Below, piece after piece: positions 8,629 to 16,316 of a stretch of 64,000 bases of DNA; position 1 is the stretch's first letter; each line of letters begins with the position of its first letter. The notes below the pieces were generated by a model, which saw only the letters and a list, made by a program, of their open reading frames with translations, had not been told where the DNA came from and did no database searches. Position numbers and translations under genes: made by a program. The stretch comes from Sulfurifustis variabilis (GTDB taxonomy: Bacteria; Pseudomonadota; Gammaproteobacteria; Acidiferrobacterales; Sulfurifustaceae), in NCBI RefSeq assembly GCF_002355415.1, contig NZ_AP014936.1, forward strand, positions 2,728,001-2,792,000, given 5' to 3'.

Positions 8629-8997
8629 TTAGGCCTTCTCCAGCCAACGCTCGGAAAACTCCGTCTCCAGCGTGTCGTTCGCGTAGACGTCGTGATACTC
8701 CGGCCAGAGGTCCTTCTGTCGGAACTTCACGCTATAGAACCATTCCGGCTTGTCGGTGTTGTCCCAGGCCTCGTCTTCGGCAGCGGGGCTCTCATAGACC
8801 AGCGCGACCACCGTCCCTACCGCCCCGCGCGTGTAGACCTGGCAGCGGGTGTAGAAGAGATCCGGCAGATCCCTGATCCGCACCTTGTCGCCCACCTTGA
8901 ACTTGGCGGAACCCGCCTCGCCCTTGAAGCACTGCGGATCACCTATGCCGGTCGCCTTCTTGGCGTGGTGCGTTCTATCGTGCTGACTTTTGCTCAT
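8629..8997 (-). CDS. scnA: Thiocyanate hydrolase alpha subunit
   Basis: This 122-residue protein corresponds to the C-terminal half of the nitrile hydratase beta subunit. It contains GIGDPQCFKGEAG, the SH3-like stretch KFKVGDKVRIRDLPDLFYTR and the C-terminal TEFSERWLEKA, all typical of ScnA. Its start overlaps scnB by exactly 23 bases, an overlap also present in the second scn locus. It forms the structural part of the alpha-beta-gamma heterotrimer around the Co site of ScnC. Confidence 0.92.
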   Translation of the reverse strand: MSKSQHDRTHHAKKATGIGDPQCFKGEAGSAKFKVGDKVRIRDLPDLFYTRCQVYTRGAVGTVVALVYESPAAEDEAWDNTDKPEWFYSVKFRQKDLWPEYHDVYANDTLETEFSERWLEKA

Positions 8998-9421
8998 GGC
9001 GCTTTTTCACCTCATCGATCTTGTTGACGAGCTCAGTGAGCGTGACGTATTGCTTGTCGACCAGGATCCGTGCGGCGGTCAGCAGCCACCGCCCGTAGTA
9101 CGGCAGACCGAGGTACTGCGTCTGACCGAGGTCGACGTTCTGCCGGCGACGGCGCTCCTCGGCGTTCCACACGCCGCGCCACGCGAGGCACTCGCAGGTC
9201 GCGAACGTGTTGAGCTCCCACTGCTCTTCTTCCTTCTCTTCCCAGCGAATGGGCACATCGGGCTCGCCGCCGACGTCGTGCGCCGATCGCGTGTACGCCC
9301 GGTAGAGGGTGTGGTCGATTTCGTCGGGAGCGGGCGCATGGGTCGCCTTGTGCAGCGCGGGCTGCAGGTAGCCGACCGTGGTGATGTGGCGCATCACCTT
9401 CTCTCGGATATCAGATGACAT
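8975..9421 (-). CDS. scnB: Thiocyanate hydrolase beta subunit
   Basis: This 148-residue protein is homologous to the N-terminal half of nitrile hydratase beta. It has the conserved block HDVGGE (near 49-54), then WELNTFATCECLAWRGVW and YYGRWLLTAARILVDK, which match ScnB closely. It is the first gene of the operon; AAGGAGG lies about 10 bases before the ATG. The divergent LysR-type gene starts 226 bases away and shares the upstream region. Confidence 0.92.
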   Translation of the reverse strand: MSSDIREKVMRHITTVGYLQPALHKATHAPAPDEIDHTLYRAYTRSAHDVGGEPDVPIRWEEKEEEQWELNTFATCECLAWRGVWNAEERRRRQNVDLGQTQYLGLPYYGRWLLTAARILVDKQYVTLTELVNKIDEVKKRHEQKSAR

Positions 9422-9495
9422 GAACGGAGGTCCTCCTTAGAAGTTCGAACAAGACCGTCTGGCGCGTGGGGCTGTACTTCGTCGGCAGATGCCTA

Positions 9496-9510
9496 ATAGA
9501 CTTTGCCTAT
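9496..9510. promoter_or_regulatory. LysR-type box ATAG-N7-CTAT upstream of scnB
   Basis: A perfect dyad, ATAG-ACTTTGC-CTAT, sits in the divergent scnB/cynR-like region and contains the classic T-N11-A LysR spacing. The same ATAG-N7-CTAT pattern occurs before the second scn operon (14101) and before the MtrA-like gene (17308). ATAAG motifs lie nearby at each of the three sites. It is probably a binding site for the CynR-like regulator; binding itself is inferred. Confidence 0.6.
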
Positions 9511-9534
9511 GGGTCGTAACGGTCGACCATAAGG
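9506..9534. promoter_or_regulatory. Imperfect inverted repeat in the scn/cynR intergenic region
   Basis: Arms CCTATGGGTCG (9506-9516) and CGACCATAAGG (9524-9534) are near-perfect inverted complements around a 7-base centre. The left arm overlaps the ATAG-N7-CTAT box. LysR proteins bind as tetramers at two adjacent half-sites, so this may be the activation part of the same operator. Confidence 0.45.
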
Positions 9535-9541
9535 ACTCGCT

Positions 9542-9558
9542 AATAAGCCTGCTTTATT
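9542..9558. promoter_or_regulatory. Palindrome AATAAGCCTGCTTTATT in the scn/cynR intergenic region
   Basis: This near-perfect A/T-rich dyad stands out in GC-rich DNA, 32 bases past the LysR box. It is a possible second operator or the -10 region of one of the divergent promoters. No experimental support can be drawn from sequence alone. Confidence 0.35.
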
Positions 9559-9633
9559 GCTCTCTCAGTCGACCTGATGGCACTCTATCGTGGAGCGGTT
9601 TGTTCGGTCCAAGACTTAGTTCTTATCGAACCC

Positions 9634-9649
9634 ATAGTGAGATTCTTAT
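9634..9649. promoter_or_regulatory. Near-match LysR box over the cynR-like start codon
   Basis: ATAG-TGAGATT-CTTAT differs from the ATAG-N7-CTAT pattern by one inserted T, and it overlaps the ATG of the LysR-type gene. LysR regulators commonly repress themselves from such a position, so this could be an autoregulatory site. Confidence 0.3.
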
Positions 9650-10652
9650 GCATCGCGTCATCTTTCCGCGCTCCCTCCAGTACCTGCTCGCGATCGCGGA
9701 GCACGGAAGCTTCACGCGCGCGGCCGAGGTACTGCACGTCTCGCAGCCGACGTTGTCGCAGCAGATCAAGAATCTCGAAGAGTCGCTGCACTCGCAGCTG
9801 CTCGATCGATCGGGGCGCGCGGTCAGGCTCACCGACGCGGGTCGGATCTATCTGGAGCACGCGCGTCGCGCGTGGGGCGAGCTTGATGCAGGGATGCGCG
9901 CCATCCACGACGTTCACGATCTGAGCCGCGGGTCGCTCCGTCTCGGCTGGAACCCCATCACGGACTACCTGACCTGCCCGCTGCTGGATCGATATAACAG
10001 CCTCTATCCGGGCATCACCCTGAGCACGCTCGAGATGCCCCAGGAGCACATCGAGACGGCGGTGCTCGAGGACATCATCGACATCGGCATCGCTTTCCGG
10101 GGAAAGCCCGCGAACCTCGTGGAATCGAACGAAATCGAGGCGGAGTTGCTCTTCGAAGAACGGATATGCATGGCTGTCGGCAATGCACATCGCATGGCGG
10201 GGACGGTGGATCACCTGAGCGCGGAAGATTTCGGGAAAGAGTCGCTGGTATTGCTGAACCGCAATTTTGCCCTGCGGCGCCACATCGACGACTACTGCGC
10301 GCAGAACGAGATCAGCCCGCGCATCGCGATGGAAACCAATTCGCTCAGCGTGATCATTCAGATGGTTCAGGTGGGGCCTTTGGCCACTGTGCTCCCCGTC
10401 AGCATCGTTCGCACCCAGTGCGGTCTCTATCCGATCAAGATTTCGCCCGATCTGCCCGGCAAGACGATCACGGTGATCAGCCGGAAGAACGGTTACCGCA
10501 GCCCGGCCTCTCTCGCCTTCATGGCGCTCGCGGCGGATTGGTCGGCGCACGGTCGGCGACAGGTACCCGCTCGCCCCAAGCGGCCCTGCTACCTCGAAAA
10601 GAAGCCGCCTTTCGATCAACAAAAGAAGCGCGTCGTCGATCTGCAGAAGTGA
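9648..10652 (+). CDS. cynR: LysR-family regulator, CynR-like
   Basis: This 334-residue regulator has an N-terminal winged helix (FLAIAEHGSFTRAAEVLHVSQ-type, about residues 8-30) followed by SQQIKNLEESL and the co-inducer domain. Similarity to the E. coli cyanate regulator CynR runs through the protein, including RSGRAVRLTDAGRIY and AIHDVHDLSRGSLRL. The ATG at 9648 places the helix-turn-helix at the usual position; upstream in-frame codons are not expected to be used. It is divergent from scnB, so thiocyanate, cyanate or a product may be the inducer. No cyanase gene is seen in the window. The roughly 30-residue basic C-terminal tail is longer than usual. Confidence 0.8.
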   Translation: MHRVIFPRSLQYLLAIAEHGSFTRAAEVLHVSQPTLSQQIKNLEESLHSQLLDRSGRAVRLTDAGRIYLEHARRAWGELDAGMRAIHDVHDLSRGSLRLGWNPITDYLTCPLLDRYNSLYPGITLSTLEMPQEHIETAVLEDIIDIGIAFRGKPANLVESNEIEAELLFEERICMAVGNAHRMAGTVDHLSAEDFGKESLVLLNRNFALRRHIDDYCAQNEISPRIAMETNSLSVIIQMVQVGPLATVLPVSIVRTQCGLYPIKISPDLPGKTITVISRKNGYRSPASLAFMALAADWSAHGRRQVPARPKRPCYLEKKPPFDQQKKRVVDLQK

Positions 10653-10861
10653 ATGAGGGAAACGGCGGGGCCGAGATAACGACCGGTCCGCCGCTGCCGG
10701 CAACCGACGCTCGGCGGACGCGTTGTCTGCGGGCGTCTCGGAACGGGTCGACACGCGCTGGTCCCGGGACGATTCGCCCCGCCCGATGCCGGGATCCCGT
10801 CTGGTCGCTGGAGGTGCGCTTCCTGCCGGAAGTCCCGCGGGTCGCCTGGCTTTGCACTCGC

Positions 10862-12649
10862 CTAAATTTTTTTGGTCGGGCCCTTCTCGTCCACGGGCGT
10901 AACGGACGCGCCCGCGCGGCTGCCCTGCCCGGCCATCACCGCAACGGGCGCAGCCGCCGTCTGATCGATGACGACGTCGATCACGGCCGGCACGTTCGCA
11001 TCGATCGCCTCCCGTACCGCTCGCCCGAGATGCGCGGGATCGGTCACACGCACGCCCCGTGCACCCATTGCCCGTGCGAGGTCCGCGAAGCGCGTCTCCT
11101 TGAACTCCGACAGCGTGTCGAGGCCGGGCGAACCGGACCAGAACGTCCGCAGCAGATGCGTCTGGAACGCCATCGCCTGGTTGTTCAGCACCACGGTGAT
11201 CACGGGGATGCCGTTGCGCACCGCGGTTTCGAGCTCGCTCAGATGGTAGAAGAACCCGCCGTCGCCGGTGAACGCGACGACCGGTCGATCGGGCGCGGCG
11301 GCCTTGGCGCCGATCGCCGCCGGAAACGCCCACCCGAGGCTCCCCTCGCAGTGGAGGAAATTCCGGCCGGCCGGCAGATCCATGAACACGCCGGCCCACG
11401 TTCCGACGTAACCGGTGTCCGTGACGTAAAGGGTATCGTCCGGGCAGGCCTTCACCAGCTCGACCGCCAGCTGCTCCGGACGGATCGGCGTCCGGTTGCC
11501 CTGCGTGTGCTCGCGTTCGCTTTCGCGCCATGTCCGCAGGCGTGCCTGCGCCTTCGCCACCCAGGCCGCATGCGCGCCGCGCTCCGCCGGGCCCGCCGCC
11601 TCGCGCATCTGCCGCAGCACCGTGCGCGCATCGCCGATCAGGGGCAGCACGTTGGGGTAATTGGCGCCGGGCTGCGCCGGATTGATGTCGACGTGGATGG
11701 CGCGGGTGCCCGGCGCAGGCAGCCGCCGCATGTTCGTCGTGGCGCCGCCGTGGTGGCCACCCACATAGAACACGAGATCCGCTTCCGCGATCACCGGATC
11801 GGTCGAAGGCCTGCGGTAGGAACCGGTCACGCCGAGCGACAGCGGATGCCGCTCGTCGATGCTTCCTTTGCCGCCGAGCGTGGTGGCCACCGGCAGCGCG
11901 AGATGCTCGGCGAGCGCGGTGACTTCGTTCCACGCCTCCGACGCGACCGCGCCCCGACCGCAGACCATGACCGGACGCTCCGCCTCGGTCAGCTCCCGCG
12001 CGGCCTGCTCCACCAGGTCCTCGTCCGCCCGCGGCCGGAAGGCGGGATAGGAGAAGTAGCGCGGATCGAGGAACCGGAAGTCGAACTCCGCTTCTCCCGC
12101 CTCGAGCGCGCCGTCCAGGTAGAGGTGGACCGGCCGCGGCGCGCCCGTGGTCATCTCGCGGTACGCCTTGCCGAAGAACTCGGCCATCCGGTCGAGCGAC
12201 CGCACTTCGGCGTCGTACTTGGTCACCGGCCGGAAGTCGACGTACGCCTCCTGATACGAATTGCCCTGGTAGCGCGAGCTCGGCAGGACGGGCGTGACGG
12301 CGAGCAGCGGCGTGTGACTCTGCCAGGCATCGACCAGGCCGGCGTACAGGTTCGTGGCGCCGGGACCGCCCTGCGCGATCACGACCGTCGGGCGGCCGCA
12401 CGCCTGCGCGTAGCCGTCGGCCATGTAGCCCGCGGCCTTCTCCGAGTGGCAGAGCACGCGCTTGATCCGGGTCTCGGCCAGCTCGACGAGCGTCGGATAG
12501 AGGAACGTCGGGACGAAGAAGACCGCCTTCGTGCCCGAGCGGCGGATCAGCTCCGCGAGGAACTCCTGCCCCTTCATTCTCCGAGGCTGCTCGCTCGCTG
12601 TCTGCCGTCCGGTCGCCGTCTGCTCGCGGCCGGTCGCGATCGATCTCAT
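10862..12649 (-). CDS. ThDP-dependent enzyme, acetolactate-synthase-like
   Basis: This is a 595-residue three-domain ThDP enzyme. The N-terminal pyrimidine domain contains the activating Glu70 in CHSEKAAGYMADGYA, a central domain follows, and the cofactor motif GDGG...NN spans 462-490. AAGGAG precedes the ATG at 12649. It resembles acetolactate synthase/benzoylformate decarboxylase relatives broadly, without features that fix the substrate. It is the last gene of the second scn operon, 59 bases after the DGC gene. That context suggests a role in carbon or sulfur chemistry linked to a thiocyanate-hydrolase-like complex, but the reaction is unknown. Confidence 0.8.
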   Translation of the reverse strand: MRSIATGREQTATGRQTASEQPRRMKGQEFLAELIRRSGTKAVFFVPTFLYPTLVELAETRIKRVLCHSEKAAGYMADGYAQACGRPTVVIAQGGPGATNLYAGLVDAWQSHTPLLAVTPVLPSSRYQGNSYQEAYVDFRPVTKYDAEVRSLDRMAEFFGKAYREMTTGAPRPVHLYLDGALEAGEAEFDFRFLDPRYFSYPAFRPRADEDLVEQAARELTEAERPVMVCGRGAVASEAWNEVTALAEHLALPVATTLGGKGSIDERHPLSLGVTGSYRRPSTDPVIAEADLVFYVGGHHGGATTNMRRLPAPGTRAIHVDINPAQPGANYPNVLPLIGDARTVLRQMREAAGPAERGAHAAWVAKAQARLRTWRESEREHTQGNRTPIRPEQLAVELVKACPDDTLYVTDTGYVGTWAGVFMDLPAGRNFLHCEGSLGWAFPAAIGAKAAAPDRPVVAFTGDGGFFYHLSELETAVRNGIPVITVVLNNQAMAFQTHLLRTFWSGSPGLDTLSEFKETRFADLARAMGARGVRVTDPAHLGRAVREAIDANVPAVIDVVIDQTAAAPVAVMAGQGSRAGASVTPVDEKGPTKKI

Positions 12650-12708
12650 CTGATTCTCCTTCGGTGGCACCGCCGCTGCGCCGGCCGGCCGTACCGGCAC
12701 CACCCCGC

Positions 12709-13128
12709 TCATTGGGCTTCGCCGATCTTGGCCGCAGGCTGCGACCGCTCGCCGTCCGGCCGGATCTCGCGCGCGAGCTGCACGATCCACGGATACAGAC
12801 GCTCCGCGTCTTCCTCCGGCGCATCCTGGCCGTAGCGTTTCTTCACGCCGTGCTTCTGGAGCTGCACGTAGCGGTCGGGCTCGACGTCGTGGCGTCGCAG
12901 GCAGCCGCGCACGCACGCCAGCGGGCAGCCGTCCAGGGCGAGGATCGGGCGACCCGACGTCGCCTGGTGAACGAAGTTCGGCAGGTCGGCACCGACGCCG
13001 GCGATGCAGGACATCTGTGCCTCGCCGTCGCGATCGAGACGCACGGCCAGCGTATTGGCGAGCTGGGCTGCGCTCGAGCATCCCGAGCAGCTGTACACCA
13101 GCGGGAGATGAGGAATCTGTCGAGCCAC
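12709..13128 (-). CDS. DGC-domain putative zinc-binding protein
   Basis: This 139-residue cysteine-rich protein has CSGC at 14-17, Cys41, DGCPLAC at 66-72 and Cys76, the pattern of the DGC family of putative zinc-binding proteins. Translation most likely starts at the GTG at 13128, preceded by GGGAGG at 6 bases. It occupies the slot where scnC would be expected in the second scn operon. Family function is not established; metal delivery or a redox role is possible. Confidence 0.75.
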   Translation of the reverse strand: MARQIPHLPLVYSCSGCSSAAQLANTLAVRLDRDGEAQMSCIAGVGADLPNFVHQATSGRPILALDGCPLACVRGCLRRHDVEPDRYVQLQKHGVKKRYGQDAPEEDAERLYPWIVQLAREIRPDGERSQPAAKIGEAQ

Positions 13129-13190
13129 GTCACGCCTCCCAATACGAGAAGTGAATGGGTTGCCGATTCGGCGCCGGGCAGCCGAGCGGG

Positions 13191-13616
13191 CTACACCGGC
13201 TCGAGCCAACGCTCGGAGATCTCGGTTCGTATCGTGTCGTCCGGATTCGTATCGGGAGAATCGTCGTCCCACAGGTCTTCGTGCCGGAAACACACCACGT
13301 AGAACCACTCGACCTTGTCGATGTGTCCCCACGCCTCGTCTTCCGGGGCGGGGCTCTCGTAGGCGATGTCCTCCACGGTGCCGACGGCGCCGCGGATGTA
13401 GCCGGGCGTCTGGTTGTAAAAGAGATCCGGCTGATCCTTGACCCGCAGGCGGTCGCCGATCTTGAAGCGGGGCGGGCGACCGGCCTTGCCCTTGTAGCAC
13501 TGCGGGTCGCCGATGCCGGCGGCGATCTCGGCAACGCGCAGGTAGTTGTACTTGGGCGCGCTGCTCGCCTTGCCCAATCCCTCGTCGTCTGTCTCAGCGT
13601 GGCGACTTTTGCGCAT
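13191..13616 (-). CDS. Second thiocyanate hydrolase alpha-like subunit (ScnA2)
   Basis: This 141-residue paralogue of ScnA keeps GIGDPQCYKGKAG, the FKIGDRLRVKDQPDLFYN stretch and the TEISERWLE end. It has a longer N-terminus and an insert before the C-terminal strand (DDDSPDTNPDD). It overlaps its scnB-like partner by exactly 23 bases, as in the first operon. No catalytic gamma gene follows. It may serve an alternative heterotrimer with ScnC, or have a new partner. Confidence 0.85.
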   Translation of the reverse strand: MRKSRHAETDDEGLGKASSAPKYNYLRVAEIAAGIGDPQCYKGKAGRPPRFKIGDRLRVKDQPDLFYNQTPGYIRGAVGTVEDIAYESPAPEDEAWGHIDKVEWFYVVCFRHEDLWDDDSPDTNPDDTIRTEISERWLEPV

Positions 13617-13986
13617 GGCGTCTTCTCACCTCCTCGATCTTGTCGGTCAGCTCGGTCAGCGTGATGTGGTCCCGGTCGACCAGCGCCCGCGCAGCGGCGA
13701 GCAGCCAGCGCGCCGAGTACGGCACCGCGAGGTATTTGTCGCCGAGGTCGGCGCCCCGCCGGAGCTTCTCCACGTTGGTCCAGACGCCGCGCCATGAAAG
13801 GCACTCGCAGATCGCGTAGGTGTTGAGCTCCCACGATTTCGGCTTGCTCTCTTCGAGCGGAATCGCTCCGCCCTCCTGGCCGCCGAGATCGTGGACGACG
13901 CGCATGGACTCCTTGAAGCGCGCGTGCTCGAAAGCGGCGGAAGTCGGCGCCGGCTGCGGCGGCCTCGGGACGTTACGCGATGACAT
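13594..13986 (-). CDS. Second thiocyanate hydrolase beta-like subunit (ScnB2)
   Basis: This 130-residue paralogue of ScnB retains VVHDLGGQ, WELNTYAICECLSWRGVW and YSARWLLAAARALVDRD. It is shorter at the N-terminus than the first copy and lacks the long HxAPAPDEIDHTLYRAYTR-type lead-in. AGGAGAA precedes the ATG. It starts the second scn operon, 115 bases from a LysR box identical in layout to the one before scnB. Confidence 0.85.
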   Translation of the reverse strand: MSSRNVPRPPQPAPTSAAFEHARFKESMRVVHDLGGQEGGAIPLEESKPKSWELNTYAICECLSWRGVWTNVEKLRRGADLGDKYLAVPYSARWLLAAARALVDRDHITLTELTDKIEEVRRRHAQKSPR

Positions 13987-14495
13987 GATCTCGTTCTCCT
14001 CTTACGTCGTTCTCTTCACACGGATCGCAATACATGCATCGATGCGAGAATCATGCGGCTCGCACGTCTCGCTGTCCAAGTCTCAATCTCGATCTGTCGC
14101 ATAGGTGCGCCCTATTTTTAATAAGACCAGGTATAGAACGACGACAGGACTGATCGTCTCGCTCGCGCGCGACGCGGCGTCGCTGCGCGCGCGTTGACAT
14201 CGTCGGAACGAATCGAAGCCCGGTGACGATCGCCGATCGGGAAGAGAGCGGGATTGCGCGAACCGCGCGCGGCCCAGTCGCGATGAGCGGCGCAGCGAAT
14301 GAGTACCGAGCCGCCGGTGAACCTCAACTCCGGCCGGGCGAACTGCTCGGAAGATCTCGACGCCCCGCTGCGAGCCGGCGGTGGGACGCACCGCTCGCGC
14401 GAGTCTTCTCAGGTGGACGACATCGAAGGTATCGTACAGGGACGCGTTCGTCGCGGGTCGGGTTCCTGTCCGCGCCCGGCGATCCCGCGCCGCGA
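13987..14495. other. Gene-free stretch upstream of the second scn operon
   Basis: About 510 bases lie between ScnB2 and the end of glcF. The part near ScnB2 holds the LysR box at 14101 and A/T-rich promoter-like DNA (14112-14140). The remainder shows no reading frame with recognisable protein features; the overlapping open frames look like GC-rich noise. Confidence 0.5.
14101..14115. promoter_or_regulatory. LysR-type box ATAG-N7-CTAT upstream of the second scn operon
   Basis: ATAG-GTGCGCC-CTAT has the same arms and spacing as the box before scnB and the one before the MtrA-like gene. The spacer differs completely, so only the arms are conserved, as expected for a protein-binding site. An ATAAG follows at 14121. 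It is likely recognised by the same CynR-like regulator. Confidence 0.6.
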
Positions 14496-15725
14496 CTACG
14501 CGTCGCCTCGCGGAAGCTGGAACAACTCGATCCAGTGTCGCACCGGCAAGTCCGTGCCGCTTTGCAGATGCACGAGACAACCGATGTTGGCGCTCGCAAT
14601 CAGATCCGGCCGGGCGGATTCGAGCGCGGCGACCTTGTTGCGCTTGAGTCGGCTCGCGATCCCCGGTTGCAGCAGCGCGTAGCTGCCGGCCGAGCCGCAG
14701 CAGAGATACCGGTCCGGCACTTCCGTCAGGACGAAGCCAGCCTCGCTCAGGATCTTCTCCACGACGCCGTTCAACCGCTGCCCGTGCTGCAGCGAGCAGG
14801 GAGACTGGAACGCAACCTTCGTTCCGGCCGGCACGCCCGGTTCGAGCCGCCCGAGGTCCTCTCGCGCGACCACTTCGGAAAGGTCCCTTGCCATCTGCGA
14901 CACGCGCTTCGCCCTCGCGGCATACGTCGGATCACCGCGCAACAGGTGACCGTATTCCTTGACGTGAAGGCCGCAGCCGCTGGCCGTCGTCACGATCGCT
15001 TCGCAGCCGGCTTCGACGTGCGGCCACCAGGCGTCGATGTTGCGCCGGGCGAAGTCGAGCGCTCCGGAGGGATCGGAAGTGTGCTGGTGCAGCGCGCCAC
15101 AGCAGCCGGCGCTTTGGGCGCGCACCAGTGAAATGCCGAGCCGGTCCAGCACGCGCGCGGCGGCCGCGTTGATGTTCGGCGCGATCGCCGGCTGCACGCA
15201 GCCGTCGAGAACGAGCATCCGCCGTGCATGCCGCGACGCCGGCCACTCGACCGCGCGGCGGCGTGCCGGGATCCGGCGCTTCAACGCAGTGGGCATCAAC
15301 GGCCGCACGAGCTGCCCGAGGCGCAGCAACGGCGTGAACCGTCCCGGATGGGGAATCACGGATCGCACCAGCGCGCGCGCCACCCGCTCGCGCCAGGGGC
15401 GCGCTACGCGGCCTTCGATCAGCACGCGCCCGATGTCGAGGAGCGCCGCGTAGTGCATGCCCGAGGCGCAAACGGCCTCACAGGTGCGGCAGCCCAGGCA
15501 GCGATCGAGGTGAGCGAGGGTCTCCCGGGTCGCAGGGCGGCGACCCTCGAGCACCATCTTCATCTGATAGATGCGGCCACGCGGGCTGTCGAGCTCGTCG
15601 CCCAGGAGCTGGAAAGTCGGGCAGGTCGGCGCGCACGCGCCGCAGTGCACGCACGCGCGCAGGAGGGCCGCGGCGTCGCGTCCGAGGGGCGTATCGCGGA
15701 CGAAATTGACGAGCACTGGCTTCAT
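14496..15725 (-). CDS. glcF: Glycolate oxidase iron-sulfur subunit-like protein (GlcF)
   Basis: This 409-residue iron-sulfur protein has two CxxCxxCxxxC clusters (Cys25/28/31/35 and Cys76/79/82/86) and two CCG domains (AGCCGALHQHT and LCCGSAGSYALLQ) that may bind a further centre. The layout and length fit GlcF. The ATG at 15725 opens the conserved region. The flavin subunits GlcD and GlcE are not next to it, so the gene is either orphaned or pairs with subunits encoded elsewhere. It lies among decayed scn sequence, which hints at local rearrangement. Confidence 0.8.
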   Translation of the reverse strand: MKPVLVNFVRDTPLGRDAAALLRACVHCGACAPTCPTFQLLGDELDSPRGRIYQMKMVLEGRRPATRETLAHLDRCLGCRTCEAVCASGMHYAALLDIGRVLIEGRVARPWRERVARALVRSVIPHPGRFTPLLRLGQLVRPLMPTALKRRIPARRRAVEWPASRHARRMLVLDGCVQPAIAPNINAAAARVLDRLGISLVRAQSAGCCGALHQHTSDPSGALDFARRNIDAWWPHVEAGCEAIVTTASGCGLHVKEYGHLLRGDPTYAARAKRVSQMARDLSEVVAREDLGRLEPGVPAGTKVAFQSPCSLQHGQRLNGVVEKILSEAGFVLTEVPDRYLCCGSAGSYALLQPGIASRLKRNKVAALESARPDLIASANIGCLVHLQSGTDLPVRHWIELFQLPRGDA

Positions 15726-16144
15726 CGGGAGTCGGCCTATGATACCGGAGCCAGGTTGGCGGAACAGCTTTCCCGTCGCCTCCCCGCCTTCTCCGGTCGG
15801 AACGAGCGACCACTCGAGCACCTGGCGTGTGGCGGTGAGCTTCTCGGTGCTGTCGAAACGTGCGACGCGGCGACGCGCACGATCATCTTGTGCTCGAAGT
15901 AACGACCCTCTTCGCTATGCAGGTAGCTCGAGCCGCTCGTCGTGACGCCGTGATGCGGGACGATCGCGCGCAGCGTCTCCGCGCTGCAGTAGTTCTTCTC
16001 GGATAAAGCGCAGAGCAGACACGCGAGCGAGAGCGTCGCCGCGGCGATCTGGACCCACTGCAAAGGTGACGTGGTGCCACGCTCGAGGCGGGTCAGGCCG
16101 ACGGCAAAAGGCGTCCCGACCAATGCAACAGAATCTCACCTTTG
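15726..16144. other. Stretch without a recognisable gene, beside the scnA remnant
   Basis: Several short overlapping frames on the minus strand (for example 15737-16123, with a possible hydrophobic segment) give no recognisable family. Together with the adjacent scnA remnant, this looks like decayed coding DNA, but no parent gene could be identified. Confidence 0.4.
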
Positions 16145-16283
16145 TCGTGGGGGCGGGTCTGGCACCGGCTGCAGGAGATGTCAGCCAGATCCTTGATGCG
16201 CAGGTGGTCGCCTGCCCCTAACCTGGAGGGATCAGCCTCGCCCTTGAACACCGCGGATCGTCGATGCCGTCGTCTTCCTGGCT
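16145..16283 (-). pseudogene. Decayed scnA fragment
   Basis: Read on the minus strand this DNA aligns base by base with the middle of scnA: the block for GIGDPQCFKGEA, then the block for VRIRDLPDLFYTRCQ, here read as LRIKDLADISCSRCQ. A one-base deletion in the QCFKG codons shifts the frame, and both ends are missing. It is thus a third, broken scnA-like copy, directly downstream of the MtrA-like gene. It shows that more scn DNA was once present here. Confidence 0.75.
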
Positions 16284-16316
16284 CTGAGGGAGCACAGCGC
16301 GCGTGGCGGGGCAGCG

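Noticed and set aside
9585-12824. A 1079-codon minus-strand frame across the cynR-like gene and the ThDP gene
   Set aside because: It runs antisense to a LysR regulator and out of frame with the ThDP enzyme; no domain is present.
15737-16123. Small minus-strand protein between glcF and the scnA remnant
   Set aside because: There is no recognisable domain, the overlapping frames are equally open, and the surrounding DNA appears decayed.
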